A DNA stretch of 64,000 nt from Neelides folsomi. Lineage: Eukaryota > Arthropoda > Collembola > Neelipleona > Neelidae. Below, piece after piece: positions 1 to 12,559 of this stretch; position 1 is the first letter of the stretch, and each line of letters opens with the position of its first letter. The stretch spans positions 372,001-436,000 of the forward strand of contig JAQGBZ010000003.1 of assembly GCA_034687125.1 (NCBI GenBank). Reading direction: 5' to 3'. The position numbers and the translations under genes were made by a program. The notes below the pieces were generated by a model. That model did not search any database, was not told the origin of the DNA, and saw only the letters and a list, made by a program, of their open reading frames with translations.

Positions 1-2332
1 CAATTTTCCATTTAAATATCCCTTTTATTTTTAAGCTTATAAAACACACTTGACCCAATTTTAATAAGCAACAATTGCATTTACAATTAGTTTATTTTGT
101 TTACATTATTAACGAAAATATTAATTTATTGATTTTAAGCATTGATTTAAAGAGGAATAAGTAAAGTTTTTTCTCTGGAATAATTCAATTGATGACAATG
201 AATATATACCATACATGTATTTGTATTGTACTATGTATGTGTATGTATACAGTTAAAATTTATTTATAATTTTCCTTTTTGCGTAGTTTACAATCTAGTT
301 TAATAAAAATTAATACGGAATAGAAGACTTGGTTATTTCATTGAACCAGAAGAACTTCTCCTTTGATTCTTCTCCAATAATAAAATCGCGAAGAGAGTTT
401 TAATTTAACTCGGTTAAGCAGAAGGAAACTTGGGTGGTTCCAATAAAAAGGAGAGATATACCTAAATAAGAATAGAACTACACTGTGACACATTCTTCTC
501 CAACCAATTCCATTTCACTTTTACTTTGATGTTGAGTGGAAATCAGGAAGGCGTCGACGTACCTATCTCTTAAAAGCAGAAAGAATTAATCTAGGGGCTT
601 AATAGTATAGGTCATACAATATGTAATATGTTATACATAGCACTGCTATATAGCTATTTATGCAGATACGCTTATTTTATGTGTGTACATATAATACATC
701 TATAGATATTATGTTACCTACTTATATACATAATGTATTTATAAGATGTATTGGTAAATATGCATTGTAAATATGTAATATATATATATATATATATTAG
801 AAGCTAGTAACGTAATAAATATTTAGAATTGTTATTTAATACAACTTTTCTATTTAAATCCTTACCCATTTCAAGTGATTTAGCATATAGCTTTGCATAA
901 CTTATTTTCAAATGTAGTTAATGAATAGATAAAATTTGTAGATATGCGTAATTATTTTATTCAAAAATAGTGCTTAGGATCGTTAAAATATTTTATAGGA
1001 CCATATTCATTTTAATTAATATGATAAATACGCAAAAAATGCTCAATCAATGTTCTTGCAAATTCAAGAAATTAGGTGTTGATATTTTTTAAGCCAATTC
1101 TCTTTTTTGAAATCAGGATATATTATATATACATAATTATATTAAATACCTAACTACTGATTATATACCTACTACCTAATATGTATGGTAAATATATGTA
1201 GCTAAAACTTAAATATAATTAATAAATAAATGTTAGTATTTCTATTATGTTTACATAGATAGGTACATATCAATATTTTCATAGGGTATATTGTAATATG
1301 CTTGTGACAACGGGTTAAAAACTCTTCATTGATTTTTCAAATTGAATTTGAGACTGAAAATTGGATTCGTGACATGGCAAATTGTCGTTACAAGATCTCG
1401 GAAGAGATGATAAGCAATTTCTATTATCAGTACCATATATTGCGTTTTATGGAATACTGCACTAGTATGTTTCGAGATGTTTGTTTTTCACACGTTTAAT
1501 AATTTTATACATAAATCTTTTGAAAGATATGAAATTTATTGTATTGATATCGTATTTATCTTGTCAGAATGTAATGTATTATGATGTAAAAGTATATTAG
1601 ATATTGTATAATATATAATAATAATGAATATACCCAAGGATAATCGAAGAGATAGGGTATACTACCCATGTATATTTCTGAAATAAAAGTTTTCCAAAAT
1701 ACCATAAGATTTTGTAGAGATAAAAGATGAATGTTATATATCAACTTTCACTTATCTTTTATTTAAGTACTTACCTATCTTAGATTACCTATACAAAACA
1801 TAGTTATACTATAGTATTAGTATTATGTAAATAAATATTTATTACAGTAGGTATGATACATAGTAGAATATGGTTTTTCCTATTTATTCAAAGTATGTAT
1901 GTAATTCCACATTGAGCACATTGATCAATCAGTGATTTATGTGAGCATGTGGGCTCTTTTCTTTTTACTGATCACGCACCGAACCCACACTGTCCATTTA
2001 TCTGTCAACAAAAACAGCAATATGCATATTTTATAATACCTAGTATGTATAGTAGATGCTGTATGTATGGATCAAAGCACATACCAATAATGTATGTATT
2101 CCAAATCTAGTATAAATTATGTAATATACCTATATATTACATTAAACCGATCTGTATGTATTTGGTAAATTATAAATCTTAACTGTACTATATTTTGTAT
2201 GCACTCAAAGTACCTACTATGTTTGTGTAGCTTATCATATTTATTAATTTAAATTAAGTCATTTATAGGTAAATGAGATTAACTAAAGCATAGGTAATTA
2301 AAGTAAATGTATTATCCTGTTGTTTCATTGAA
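1..2332. other. AT-rich non-coding stretch, no gene seen
   Basis: No open frame here has coding character. The minus-strand frame near 1556-1744 is Tyr/Ile/Leu-rich, as expected of chance translation of AT-rich DNA. The stretch is full of TATGTA/TACATA/TACCTA low-complexity words and has an (AT)10 microsatellite at 778-797. It could be intergenic or the 5'-most intron of the gene read downstream; the sequence does not decide. Confidence 0.6.
778..797. repeat. (AT)10 microsatellite
   Basis: Twenty bases of uninterrupted alternating A and T are visible within AT-rich DNA. It is likely to vary in length between individuals, and no function is inferred. Confidence 0.9.
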
Positions 2333-2359
2333 GCAGATTCCGTTCCGTGTTTGAGTAGA

Positions 2360-2585
2360 ATGAGTGGTTGGAAAACTGGAGGAGAAGGAAAACCTCAGCT
2401 TTGGATTCACGTTACGAGCGATGAAGAGAACACGGATCCAACGAGTCCATATTCCCACAGCCAGAAATCTGAAGTTGGGTACGGAGAAACTAGTTTCGAG
2501 CGAGAGGAGGATCATCGTGATGGAGAAACTTCCCCACCTTCTGGACCGCGAATGAAGAAGCGACGATCCACGACTCTAAATGATT
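2360..2585 (+). CDS. Exon-like first coding exon, hydrophilic N-terminus with KKRRST motif, phase-1 donor; gene uncertain
   Basis: From ATG 2360 the frame gives 75 complete codons, then a strong donor (ATT|GTAAGA) with GT at 2586-2587, just before the frame closes. The peptide is hydrophilic, rich in Glu, Ser and Gly, and opens MSGWKTGGEGKPQLW. Its end carries a basic patch, RMKKRRSTTLND, whose RRST fits a PKA-type phosphosite. Local GC is well above the flanks, as in the other four exons of this window. The donor leaves one base of a split codon, whereas the four PDE4-like exons leave two, so it cannot join the same acceptor in frame without a linking exon. The frame is also open upstream of the ATG, and an AG at 2336-2337 could be an acceptor, so it may not be a first exon. 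It could be a further PDE4 N-terminus, an exon of a neighbouring gene, or chance. Coding nature is moderately supported; gene identity is not. Confidence 0.45.
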
Positions 2586-3872
2586 GTAAGACGAATCGAT
2601 AATGAACGAACTACTAAACATTTTAATGACTTCACGTCTCTCTCTTCCTAGTCAGAATTTAATAGAGGAAGTATTTAGCAATTCCCGATTCTTCCGTCCC
2701 ACCGAGGCTTTAGAATATCACAACTTCTTTGTGGAGTAAAACTCAATATTCATCTAGCTTATCCTTCATCTTCACTAGTATAGGTTAATAATATGAGGGT
2801 TGTTTGAAAAAATGCGATGGTTTAAGTTTAATTGGATAATTTCTAGAAAGTTTTTGAGGCAATAGAGGAGTTTAGCATTCCTAACCAATCTAAATATGCA
2901 GAGTATGCAAATTATTGTTTGTTACATACAGGTGCCTATAAATTATACAGGCCATGATAAATATATATATATTAATATTACATATCTAGCATGATTATAA
3001 ATATGTATAAACTTTAATGCTTATTTATCATATTTGTCCTTTTGTAGATACGTGTGTGATAAAAAGTAGATCAATTAGGAGGGAATGAAAATGATATAGC
3101 CACATCATGTGATTTGAATTTTCTAGAGTTTATGGAGTTTGAAAGTTTTTCTCATTCTGTTTACATGCTTGAACTATACCGTTCTCATTTCCCTGCCTTC
3201 AAAGGGAGGGAAAAGTTAAAGGATTTACAGAAAAAGCGAGGGAAGAGGAAATTAAAGGGTACTCTTGGAAATAACTTTCCCTCCAGGAGTTTAATTGCCA
3301 ATTTGACTCAACATGGATGAATCTTCCTGTCACGAGAACGAAATGATTCTCAACATTCTTTAGCTTCAATTTGAAATGCATTTAGAATCAAATCTATTTC
3401 ACTATTCCATTCGTTTATTAATCTTATACTTTGTAATTGTTTATTTGTAAGCGGTACTTAAGTATCTGTATACCTAAATGACAACCGCTTTAAATTGATT
3501 TGATCAAGCATGCCATAAAAATGAATTGTCAAGCTTTAACGTTATACTATATGTATAGGTGTGTATATATGAGGAGAAGATTGAGCTATTTACCATCCAT
3601 TTATTTACAATTACAATACAATAAAAAAATTTTCATTGTTAAAATCGAGCAATGTAACATACTGTTTATCATGGATATTCTACTCAACTATTAAATATTA
3701 TATACGGGATACGGGTATTGGATTCCGATTATTGATACTTAAACATAGTAAATACCCACCACGGCAATATAAATTTTACTTGAAGACAAGTGAATGCAAA
3801 TTTCCATATTAGTATTTCAAGTTTGAAGACACGGTGTGAAATTGTCATTTCTATTGAACAGATTATGGGTAT

Positions 3873-4060
3873 ATGTATCCTGGGGAAGCCTTTGTCGTCG
3901 GCCGACCTGCGACCCTCCGATTGGCAATTCCAATTTCTGCACCCGGGGGAAATCCAATTGGCACCTTCAAACATTCAACTTTGAGAATTCCAGTCTTGAG
4001 TGGGAAAAGTGCCTCTGCACCTGCTTCAACCGATGGCGAATGGCCACTTAGAAGGTCACG
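3873..4060. other. GC-richer segment open on both strands, possible exon remnant
   Basis: This segment is roughly half G+C in surroundings near 30%. On the + strand an ATG at 3873 opens a frame with VGRPATLRLAIPISAPGG. On the minus strand about 70 codons without stop read LFPLKTGILKVECLKVP and on to a TAA, but contain no ATG. I recognise neither peptide. It could be an old exon, a retrocopy fragment or a regulatory island; the strand cannot be chosen from sequence alone. Confidence 0.2.
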
Positions 4061-7039
4061 AATAATTTCTTTCTTTCTTCACTCACACATAAATTTGCAA
4101 CTGCTACAACTCATGTAGGAAATGACCGTAAAAATCATTTGCACCTTATGGTATCATATTTTACATCATAATATGAATTATGTTCAACTTGTCTCCAAGA
4201 ATCCATTTTGACTGATCATACTATAAGCAATGCCTTATGTCATTTAACTCATTTATGCACTTACCAAGTTTTAATATTTTAATTATTAAAACTTGCAACT
4301 AGCTAACACACAGCTCTATGTACATAGTATATTACTTTCATTCACGCCAATTTGAAAAACTCATTTGCTTAATTTGTTTTGCTATTTGCTATAATTGACC
4401 ATTCATCATTCATAATAAAACCAAGTTTATGTTATGAACATTTTAGCAAAGAAAGCTTATTAACAACTTTCATCCTGGATTGGAAATTGACATTTGCATA
4501 AAATTTTAAATTGAAATAAGGTGTGAAGTGTTTCATATAACGAGCACATGATATAACATTAAAGTTAACTTAATGATATAGACTAATTATTTATAAATAA
4601 CTATAAACAAAAATATGACAAGTGTAAAGGGAATGCACTGTTGGCATTAATCTCATTTCATGTATTGGGTATAGGAAATTTGTTGGGAAATAAATAGGTT
4701 CGCTTTCTCTAGATGGAACTCAGAGTGCTCCTTTCTCCTTCTCGCTTTCACCCTTTCCCAAACACCAAACAGAACCTTTCACTTTCCTTCCATTCTTCGT
4801 CAAATTAGTTTTCGTTTCGGCTCTTTTACCGCCCTCACACATGTGGGACACTTATTGAAGATGCAACTTTCGCACCTTTATAGTGTATAAATTAGGCTAT
4901 AACTTTATTGGTATACTCTTTACAATAGCATATATTGTATTGCAAAAATATGGTATATGCTATATTTTACATGTTTGCGTCAGCGAATAATTGGAAAATT
5001 TGGCAATATATTGGACACTCCTTATATCTAGTATAAATTTTATACATATTTGTGATGCATATTATAACAACTATCTAATATACTTTCACAAAGTCGATGA
5101 AGCTTAAGTCTTAAGACCTTGTTTAAAACTTTAAATTAAAATGAATAAATTTCAAAAATGGATGTTGAGTTGAAAGAAGAATGGGAAGGAAGGAAGTTAC
5201 ATTATAAAAGTTAGTATGAAGCAGTATAAAGGCTTTCCACGTTAATTTCTCACTGATTTAAAGTTTCATACGTCATTCCATTTTTACTTTGGTTTCAACC
5301 CTTTGTGTTTTTCTTTAAAGGTGGAAAGTAAAATTGGTTTAAATTTGATTTAAATAATTTAATTACGACAACAATTTTTAAAGGCGCAAATAAATATATT
5401 GTTTATGCATGCAGCTTTAGCCGTAGTGGTAAAATGGAAATTTTAGGAACTCGGTCTGTAGTGAGTAATTTGCATGAAAGTGGTCACTAGTTTGGTAAAC
5501 ATTTTCGTGTTTGCATGCATTCTTGAAGTACTCAGGACATCCCTCGTGCCCAACTTTAGCTAAGAATTTATGTAATTGTAATACAATACATGTGTAATAT
5601 TATGCAATTTGATGACCGTATCTTTTACATCTCCACTTTCTATCACCACATATCTATCTTTTCCGCGCTTTTGTCCAAATTAACTAATTCCAATAGTAAA
5701 TATTTCAATAAATCAACAAAAATTACACAATATTACTGAAATACTGCTTCTTATCCCTGTTATTTAATAGGTACATAAACATAGTACATATTATACAATA
5801 TAGTAAATGTAAACATTATTGCTCTACATTTACATAAAATAAAGTATGGGTATATGGATAAATAATTCACCAAGACTTGTATCTTTTGTATAATTTTACA
5901 ATATAATTACACAGAGTTTGTTTATTGAGAATGCAAAATATTCTTTCTAGAATAATGCTGGATTCCCAAAAATTACAAAGCGAATGTGTGAGAAGCAATT
6001 TTCCATTTTAATATGGTCATATTTGAAAAGATAATAATATCTTTAAGCATCAATAAAGTTAGAGCTACGATTGTTTGTCACATTAAGGTCAACCCATAAT
6101 TTTTCGATGGTTATTATAGATTTCACAATAAATAGTTAAATGCTATAGAGTGTCGATCTGAATAGATATAATCTATGAAGTTCATTCATATTTCAAAGAC
6201 TTTTCTTGATTGTCCTTTCCTTTGAGCTTTGTATACATAAATATAGACTTGCTTTCCTTTTACGTGTTAAATCTCTATTCTTCACATCATATTATTATCG
6301 ATCAATTTCTGCATGACATATTTAAGAAATAATTCTGAGAGTTCAGCATTGTTCTCAAAGACGTGTATGGTTTCTCTGTACTTTGCTAAAATTCTTGGAA
6401 CCGCTGAAAGCAATTTCCTTACGTCGGTAATTATCATACGAATAGCACAGAATTTAAGATTAGATATAATTACATTCGTGTTCTCAATGTTCTTTCCCCA
6501 CTAGCTCTACTTTAAATGCTAGAGTTTCATTTATGCCTTGTAACTTCACCTGAATCTTAAATACCTCTTTCTTTCTTAGAAAGTCTTTTATTCTTCAAAG
6601 ATCAAATGAATTTTTGTAAAACTCAAAATAATTGCTTCCTTCGTAAATACTTTTCAAAGAACTTGCACGAGTTGAATGACCCATTTATAGCTTTTATTCA
6701 GACAGTCTAATTTTTAATATTAATTCAAAAAACAATTGCGGTTCAAATCAAAATTGATCGAGGAAAAGAAGTGGAAAACTTTGGCTCTAATTACTTAAAG
6801 TTGCAGTTTGGACAAATATTCTTCTCGTTGTAAAGAAGCGACTAAATTAGCAGCTCAGAGTTGTGAAAGAAAACATCGGTTTTCACTTGAGTGAACAAAG
6901 TTGGAGTCAATTGTGGAGGCGAAGATGGCTATATAACACATCTCACCCATTTATACTGAAATGTATGCCAGTAGTCGTTGTTGGATAAGCTCGAAGGCAT
7001 TTCACTTTTCTTACTTTTATGCATTGTATTCCCTTGGAT

Positions 7040-7338
7040 GGGCGTAGAAAAGTATACATGAGTTTGAAGTGGGAAAAGTTGGCCGTGTTAGGACTCGAGA
7101 AGCCCGAGTAGGGCAATGTGTGTGAGCAGAGTATTGGAATTGGCCGGGAGTTCCGTATTTGTGTTGAATGTTAGGGGGAGGTAGACTTGGATTTTGCCCG
7201 GCTTGTCATGACGCCTGGCTCACTCGTCGAGTCGTTTAGGTTGGCCTGGGCTTCTTACGGATTCAATCCGTTCTCCGGAGTCGAGGCGGTTCCAACACTC
7301 TCGTTCGCGTAAATCCTCTCTGTTCCACGTTGGGTCAG
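7040..7338 (+). promoter_or_regulatory. GC-rich, stop-filled island ending at a donor-like site; possible promoter or non-coding first exon
   Basis: G+C and CpG content rise sharply over about 300 bases (for example CCGGGAG, CTCGTCGAGTCG and TCCGGAGTCGAGGCGG). Stops in several frames argue against coding. The island ends at GGTCAG|GTGAAT, an acceptable donor with GT at 7339-7340. A non-coding 5' exon with its promoter would look like this, but no TATA box or initiator can be fixed, so this is an inference. Confidence 0.25.
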
Positions 7339-9220
7339 GTGAATTGATTGGCTCAGGACCTATCTTCTCTCTCAACATAAAACAAATATTAGTGACGTTC
7401 CGCTACTCTCTTACTCATTTCTATCACGTGGAGAGTCATTCCTCAATGTCAACTTTTCCTGACAATCCTCGGGTCCTTTTATTCCCAATTTCTGAAATTG
7501 GAGAAACTTTCGAGCATTTTCAAGGATCTCTTGTTATTACTTTTATTCGAGCAAAAGATCCTTTAGAAATTGTAAAGTTTTTGAAAGGAATAATATGCTC
7601 TATCGATTTCATTCCAAAGTGAATGAAAATGTTCATAACTTGATTTTCAAATTGTTAAAACGTGAGCGGCAAAGTGGAAAAACTGTTCAACATTTTTCAT
7701 CTTCCACTTTTCTTAACACTATTTGAAAGTAAAGATGAATAGTTTGAATAACAATATCAAAAATTTTAGACAAGAGTGAATGCAATTTGTCCGTGTAAGA
7801 TAAAAATAAATAAACAACAGCTATGCAAGCAGACTTGTTTCTATCAAAAGCCCTTCGACGTGTGATGTGGTCTTAAATTTTTAAGAAGTCCACGTGGTTT
7901 CCCATTTGCTAGTTTGCATTAAATATTACATAAGTGTTATTAAACAATTTAATTAATTAATCTACGAATTCAATTAACATAACATACGTAAATATTTCTT
8001 AAACTTTGAGAAGGCTGAACTTGTGAAATTAAAATTATTGAATTATGGGTAAACAAAATAAGCTAATAGGATCCATTATGTTAGAGAGTGAAGCAGTGGT
8101 AATGTTATTATCTTGTGAAAAGCATTTAAAGCAAAGACTTCCAATGCAATAAATTGAACCTCACTCGTAGAAGTTACCAATTTAAAATAAACCTCTTCAC
8201 TGGCAATTTAAGAGGAAAGTGAAATTGTTTTCCGCTGCTATGAATTATGAAATGAATTGGAAGTTTCGGAGCGATAAAGGTATGGTGTTAATATTGATTT
8301 TACATATTGCCCATTTCCTATTTACTTTTGCTTTTAAAAGGTTACTCGATGTTGATAAGAAAATTGGTAAAATGAAAGGCTTTGATTTAGTTACTTTTAA
8401 ATTAATCAATTTATGAATACGACAAATAAAGTATGTCCATCTGAGACCGAATTAGAGTAATTTAATGATTCTTTTATTAATATTCAATATTCATTATCCT
8501 GTATAGTACCTCAAAATGTAGTTGTAGATTGATCCATACTGAATAGTCAAATGTATTTTACACTATACAAAACTATGTTGAGTACTGACAAGTGTCACTA
8601 GCATGCAATTATAATTTTACTCTAGATAACTTTTGAAGAGCTCTTCACATGGATTTACTTTTGTAGTTAAATGAGCTGGATTTCATCTTGACATGACATA
8701 AATCAAATCCCATTGTTAGCTAAATAACCCAAGTTTCACTCAAAAGTTCATATCACATAACTTTTAACTTTTAACATTACATTTTAACTTTTTACAAGTG
8801 GATTACTATGCCGCTTTAGTAAAACATCTTCCTATGTGTTGTATGGTATGTAACTTATGTAGAACATTACATATTAATATTTATTTCATGTGCATTAAAA
8901 GAAGACAATTAACTAAATATCATTGCACAGTAATGTCTATTATTTATAATTTATAAATAATATGGTTGAAATGCTATCAATATTAGGTTTTGATATTTCA
9001 ATTGCATAAACAAATATGTATACTTCATACTTTCTAAAAAAATTTATATTAAAAAAAATATCTAACATTAACAGTACGTTTTTTTAAAGTTAAATGTATA
9101 ACTACCTATATTACCGTAATGGTTAAAATAACCGCCCGGACGCTTAATTGGGCTCGACCCCCGGCGTTTAATTGAGCCCGGCGCTTAATTGGGCCCGGCG
9201 CTTATTTAAATAATTATATT

Positions 9221-9289
9221 TATACCTCATTCACAACCAAAGGTAACGTGAGTTTGAGATGCCCTGGCAAGAGCATTAATGAAAATGCA
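9221..9289 (+). repeat. Left arm of the internal 69-bp inverted repeat
   Basis: Begins TATACCTCATTCACAACC and is the reverse complement of about 9350-9418 with two mismatches (TAACG against TTACG, and GAGCATT against GAGTATT). The low divergence suggests either recent insertion or gene conversion between arms. Confidence 0.9.
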
Positions 9290-9349
9290 CAAATAAAAAA
9301 TTGTATTTTTTGCTTAAATTTGGTAACTAAACCGATAAGGCCCCAATTT

Positions 9350-9418
9350 TGCATTTTCATTAATACTCTTGCCAGGGCATCTCAAACTCACGTAACCTTT
9401 GGTTGTGAATGAGGTATA
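9350..9418 (-). repeat. Right arm of the internal 69-bp inverted repeat
   Basis: This is the partner of 9221-9289. Together the arms could fold into a long hairpin if transcribed within an intron. Confidence 0.9.
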
Positions 9419-9717
9419 GTAATTGTTTAATTATAATTTCTGTAGCTTCTCATCTATGATTCTCGGCATATTTCAATACTTTAAGTTTAAATTCTACTTT
9501 AAAATTCCTTTGAGACAAAATTAAATAGCGTTTTGTTGTAAAACTCGCTTAATTAAGTATCAGATATACCCTATAGCAATGAATAGTGACCGAATTCAAT
9601 TTGACCCGGCGTTTATTTGAGACCCAGCGCTTATTTAAAATCTCATGTCCCACCTCCGGCGCTTATTCGAGCCCGGCGCTTAATTGAGCCCCGGCGGTTA
9701 TTTGGGCCATTACGGTA

Positions 9718-12361
9718 CATACAGGTACAGGTATTTACATACTCATAGATACTTATTTTATTATAATAATTTATCTTTCGACAAATTAGGTCAATTATCT
9801 ATAGGTCTTCATGCTAATGTTCACTCTATTAATTTTCTTAAAAGCTTTCTCTAACTATAAGTTGTATTGTTATACGCCTAACATTACTATTTACATGATA
9901 GTAGGCATGTAATACTTATAGGGATGTATGTAAATATAAGTATTGTAAAATCATGAACTAATATTATATTATTACAAGTTGTTATTATTTTCTGAATCTA
10001 CTATCAATATAATACTATTAAATATTTATACCGTAAATAAGGGTTATGAAATCTACAATTTCTTATCTTTTTGAATTTTAATTGAGAACCTTTAGGAAAT
10101 ATTTAGCCATCCTCTACTAAAAGTTATAAACACTAGTAGTTTTCACAAAAGCTTAAAAGTATTAAAATCTACCATATAAAATGGGTATAGGTCTATATTG
10201 AATTTTAAAAGGCTACTCTGTCAAATACGTTACATTTTGAATTTCTTCGATGGACATCTTGGAGAAAGCTAGTATTTTAGAATGCAATTAAGTCTTCATG
10301 AATAAGTCAACCACGAGAACTCGCCATAAGGTTCACTCGTTGAACAATATATTTATAGGAAAGTATACATAGTATTTACTCTACATACCTACACAGTATA
10401 TCGATTCATATAAAGTTAGCGTAAGTAAGAATAAGCAAGGAATATAACAAAAGAAGCTTACTGGATTTGATGAGTTTGAAAACAAAGGTATTATCAATTT
10501 AGGCAGCGTACAAACTTTATTTTAATTTGATTGTGAAAACTGATTAGGTAGTTAGGTATGTTTAATGTTTTCTTGATTCGAATAATTATATATTTTATTA
10601 CAAAAGAAGGATATTACTTTTATTCATCATTACTTCATAAGCAATTTGTATTTAAAATTAGAAATTTATCCCCAATTACAATTAACGATTTATTGGGCTA
10701 ACTTTGATAATTTAAACTGGCAATCGTAAAAGTCACTTGAGAAATTGCCATTTTTTAACATGATATCACCTATCTTGAAAATTAATTAAAAATCGTTTCT
10801 AATGTAGGACAAGTGATTTTATTCTTTTACTTTGAAAGTCTCGAAAAGTAAACAGTGAGCCGTTGTGAAATTGGACGTATGAACCATAAAAAGTAATTAT
10901 TTTAGATTACGTTCAGACGTGCGTAGATTTTCTCTTGTCCCTTTTCTTTCTCTTGTTAAAAAGAACCAGGGGTTTGTTGGTCGTTGAGGGATTTATGAAA
11001 CTAATCAGGTCAGATAGCATTTCGGATCATATCTTATTTCTTTCTCAAAGATCGACTCTCTACAAAGGAAGTAAAATAATACGTCCTAAACATTGTCTAA
11101 AGAACTAATTAGGTTGAAGATAAGACATGCCAATCTAATGCTTTAATCAATATTAATTTTATTCTCGAGTAGTTTTTATTGTTTGCTTAATACCTAAAAG
11201 TATTTATTTATTGATGATTGTAAAAAAGCTTATAATAATAAATAATTGAAATGCCATTGCATATTTAATATAGTACATCCGTATATAACAAATTAAATTC
11301 ACACGCTCAATGCGATCAAGAATTACGATCAAGTTATTTTCAGCTATTATTCCTAAATGCAACGGTCGTTTAAGAATGACATTTTCCTCCTTTTTTAAAT
11401 GTGAGAAATGCTATTCTTTTTACTGATTCACGTTGAGAAAGTTCAGTGTGTCTGTTATAACAACCTTATGGTTGTAATGGCCCTTTAAACCCTTTCATGG
11501 GTCTTTCCAAAAAGAAGATAGGAAAAGTGGAATCATTCCTATCTTCGCAATCCTTGTTCATTTCATGTCCATAAAAACGAAGCATTGGAGGATTTAGCTA
11601 CAATGGTACCATTGAGAGTTTAGGATTCTCTCTGAGGTTAGAGTAAAAACCCTTGTAAATCCTTTCAACTCACAGCCATCAAATGGGCTAATAAGACTTA
11701 ATATATCTTCTTTAAAAGAATATTTCTTTATAGTCTATCTCTGCAGGTCTAGCTAGGTATTTAGATAAGTACTATATGGTACTATATGTTGTATTATGCT
11801 TAATATTACATTTTGGTAAATTATCAATAATTTTTTTGCTCAAATGTTTAGCACTATTTGAACCGTAATTTTGTTGATTATATCATATATAAATACAACC
11901 GACCCGTTTAGGGTATTAAGGGATGATAGTTTGTTTAAATTAAGTATGCAATTGGGTGGTACTTTAAATCGAATGATGTGAATGGGTGTAATTAGTGTAA
12001 TTGTAAATATTATCGTTGCATGCTTAGTCAACAAATATTATACATTCACAATTTTCAATTAACATATAGTGATCTTCTTTGATTAAATTACCTAATATGT
12101 CATAAGCTTTCAACTGGTAATGGCTTAATATGTAATTTTACACAAACTTCGAATTTAAAGGGCAAAGAAATACTTTAAATTATTTTTTCGATATGTCTTT
12201 TAATTTATTTTCAAAGTAAATTCTGTTGAAAATTATATTACCATTTTATGTACTACTTCAGTTCTAAATTAACCAAAATTGATGAAAAGACCAAAGTTGT
12301 TTTATATTGTAAATAATTGGATTTCAATGTAATTACAATTTTCCTCGTGGCTTTGTTTTAG
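9718..12361. other. AT-rich non-coding stretch ending at a possible 3' splice site
   Basis: No gene-like frame is seen. The right edge carries a pyrimidine-rich run, TTTTCCTCGTGGCTTTG, then TTTTAG with AG at 12360-12361. This is a plausible acceptor for the exon holding the ATG at 12560. Confidence 0.5.
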
Positions 12362-12559
12362 GATTAAATTATATTATGTTGATCAAAAGGTTTGATCCAG
12401 ATCTGTGTGGTTGTGTATTAGGAAGATTTGAAGAGATCCAGAAGAGATTAAAGACTTTCACGTGTGTTTCGTATTAGCAAAACATTGATTTCTCTAGAGT
12501 ATACTTGCGCCAAAAGAAGACCCGTGCTTAAGATAATATAGCGGAAGATCGTTGATCGA
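12362..12559 (+). other. Probable 5' untranslated part of PDE4 N-terminus A exon
   Basis: This lies between a plausible acceptor AG (12360-12361) and the ATG at 12560. An in-frame TAG eight codons before the ATG (TAG CGG AAG ATC GTT GAT CGA) shows the coding frame does not extend upstream. If the acceptor is used, a non-coding exon lies further 5'; if not, transcription starts nearby. Neither is proven. Confidence 0.35.

Larger units (their letters stand above)
2588..9111. other. Non-coding stretch with two GC-richer islands
   Basis: No convincing gene is present. The bulk is AT-rich unique DNA with many short frames of no coding character. Two parts stand out by composition: 3873-4060 (open on both strands) and 7040-7338 (GC-rich, full of stops, ending at a possible donor). 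Both are listed separately. Confidence 0.55.
9112..9717. mobile_element. 606-bp foldback (MITE-like) non-autonomous DNA element with 18-bp subrepeats
   Basis: The outer ends are inverted: TACCGTAATGG at 9112 and CCATTACGGTA ending at 9717, continuing with few mismatches to AAATAACCGCC. Inside, about nine copies of an 18-bp unit, consensus CCGGCGCTTAATTGAGCC, sit in two blocks (four at about 9138-9211, five at about 9605-9708). Further in, 69-bp inverted arms (9221-9289 and about 9350-9418) match with two visible mismatches around a loop of about 60 bases. No transposase frame is present, so the element must have moved in trans. The ends abut TA on both sides, consistent with TA target duplication, but no longer duplication is visible. 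The superfamily is not assigned. Confidence 0.85.

Noticed and set aside
1-2300. Telomeric or satellite repeat suggested by frequent TATGTA/TACATA words
   Set aside because: The words are scattered without a regular period; ordinary AT-rich low complexity.
8340-8370. LLDVDKKIGK-encoding bases resembling the FDVDNG start of the common PDE4 exon
   Set aside because: Only D-V-D is shared, it lies upstream of all the PDE4-like exons called here, and no acceptor precedes it.
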